From: Gammaproteobacteria bacterium
Lineage (GTDB): Bacteria > Pseudomonadota > Gammaproteobacteria > Magnimaribacterales > Magnimaribacteraceae
Direction of reading: 5' to 3'
Assembly: GCA_012965075.1 (NCBI GenBank)
Contig: DTSY01000139.1
Coordinates: 1 to 6,361, forward strand
Length of the DNA stretch: 6,361 nucleotides
Shown here piece by piece: positions 5,883 to 6,361 of the stretch. The notes below the pieces were generated by a model. The model was not told the origin of the DNA and searched no databases. It worked only from the letters and a program-made list of their open reading frames with translations. A program made the position numbers and the translations under genes. Position 1 is the first letter of the stretch. Each line of letters opens with the position of its first letter.

Positions 5883-6361
5883 ATGACGATAAAATCAGAT
5901 AAATGGATTAGAAGAATGGTTAGTACTGAAGGGATGATAGATCCTTTTGAGCCTAATCAAGTCAGAACAAACGGAGATAAAAGACTGATTTCTTACGGTA
6001 CATCGTCGTACGGATACGATGTTAGGTGTTCAAATGAATTTAAAATTTTTACAAATATAAATTCTGCCACTGTTGACCCAAAACATTTTGATGAAACTAG
6101 TTTTGTTAATTTGGTGGGAGATGAGTGTGTCATACCGCCCAACTCTTTTGCCTTAGCAAGCACCATAGAATATTTCAGAATTCCCAGAAATGTATTAACC
6201 ATTTGTTTGGGTAAATCAACTTATGCCCGGTGCGGAATAATAGTTAATGTCACTCCTTTGGAGCCAGAATGGGAAGGTCACGTAACTTTAGAATTTTCTA
6301 ATACTACCAGTTTACCGGCAAAAATTTATGCAAACGAGGGAGTGGCACAAATGATATTTTT
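5883..6361 (+). CDS. dcd: dCTP deaminase, N-terminal 159 residues (3' end outside window)
   Basis: The frame runs open from ATG 5883 to the right edge, giving 159 whole codons. Pseudomonas-type homologues, as I recall them, have about 188 residues, so roughly 30 are missing. Dcd is a cytoplasmic homotrimer that deaminates dCTP to dUTP, feeding dUTPase and then thymidylate synthase. Visible motifs: KSDKWIRRM (4-12), the strongly conserved ISYGTSSYGYDVRC (36-49), FTNINSATVDP (56-66), PPNSFALA (85-92), GKSTYARCGI with S112 and R116 (110-119), VTPLEPEWEG (123-132), and LEFSNTT with the catalytic glutamate E137. Nearly every stretch matches the gammaproteobacterial 'SIKSDKWIRRM' type rather than the E. 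coli type. It is divergent from the amidohydrolase gene and has no visible link to it. No internal damage is seen. Confidence 0.95.
   Translation, partial: MTIKSDKWIRRMVSTEGMIDPFEPNQVRTNGDKRLISYGTSSYGYDVRCSNEFKIFTNINSATVDPKHFDETSFVNLVGDECVIPPNSFALASTIEYFRIPRNVLTICLGKSTYARCGIIVNVTPLEPEWEGHVTLEFSNTTSLPAKIYANEGVAQMIF

Noticed and set aside
5993..6202. 69-codon minus-strand open frame in the right end
   Set aside because: It lies opposite dcd, whose translation matches the family almost throughout.

Overview
The window is AT-rich, tightly packed bacterial chromosome. Gene spacing is short: 20 bp between one convergent pair, a 10 bp overlap in another, and 1 bp and 4 bp start/stop overlaps between co-directional genes. 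The last gene encodes a dCTP deaminase whose opening residues (MTIKSDKWIRRM) and core closely resemble the Pseudomonas-type gammaproteobacterial enzyme. DnaX and RecR also look gammaproteobacterial. Together with the AT-rich composition and an exported M20 amidohydrolase, this suggests a streamlined, probably marine gammaproteobacterium, perhaps SAR86-like. The taxonomic placement is inference from remembered family sequences, not a database search.

Layout. Positions 1-547 (+) hold the C-terminal part of a Bax inhibitor-1/YccA-type membrane protein, cut by the window edge, followed by a 79-residue single-pass membrane protein whose ATG overlaps the previous stop. Positions 568-1704 (-) hold an iron-containing alcohol dehydrogenase. 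Positions 1794-4533 (+) are a DNA metabolism block: recX, dnaX (clamp loader tau/gamma) and recR, with recR starting inside the dnaX stop. Positions 4524-5810 (-) encode an M20 metallo-amidohydrolase with a signal peptide, converging on recR. Positions 5883-6361 (+) encode the first 159 residues of dcd, cut by the right edge.

How the genes fit together. RecX restrains RecA filaments. RecR, in the RecFOR mediator, helps load RecA. DnaX builds the polymerase III clamp loader. Dcd supplies dUMP precursor for dTMP synthesis. The central genes are therefore genome maintenance, while the ADH and the amidohydrolase are independent metabolic genes on the opposite strand. No mobile element, CRISPR array, tRNA or rRNA is visible, and no gene-free stretch exceeds 100 bp.

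The most notable signal is an uninterrupted run of nine A's in dnaX (3407-3415). It lies just where the clamp-loader core ends, and both alternative frames stop within a few codons after it. This is a strong candidate for making a short gamma-like subunit by transcriptional or translational slippage. The second notable point is the absence of the ybaB/ebfC gene usually found between dnaX and recR. I did not find a wholly undescribed system.
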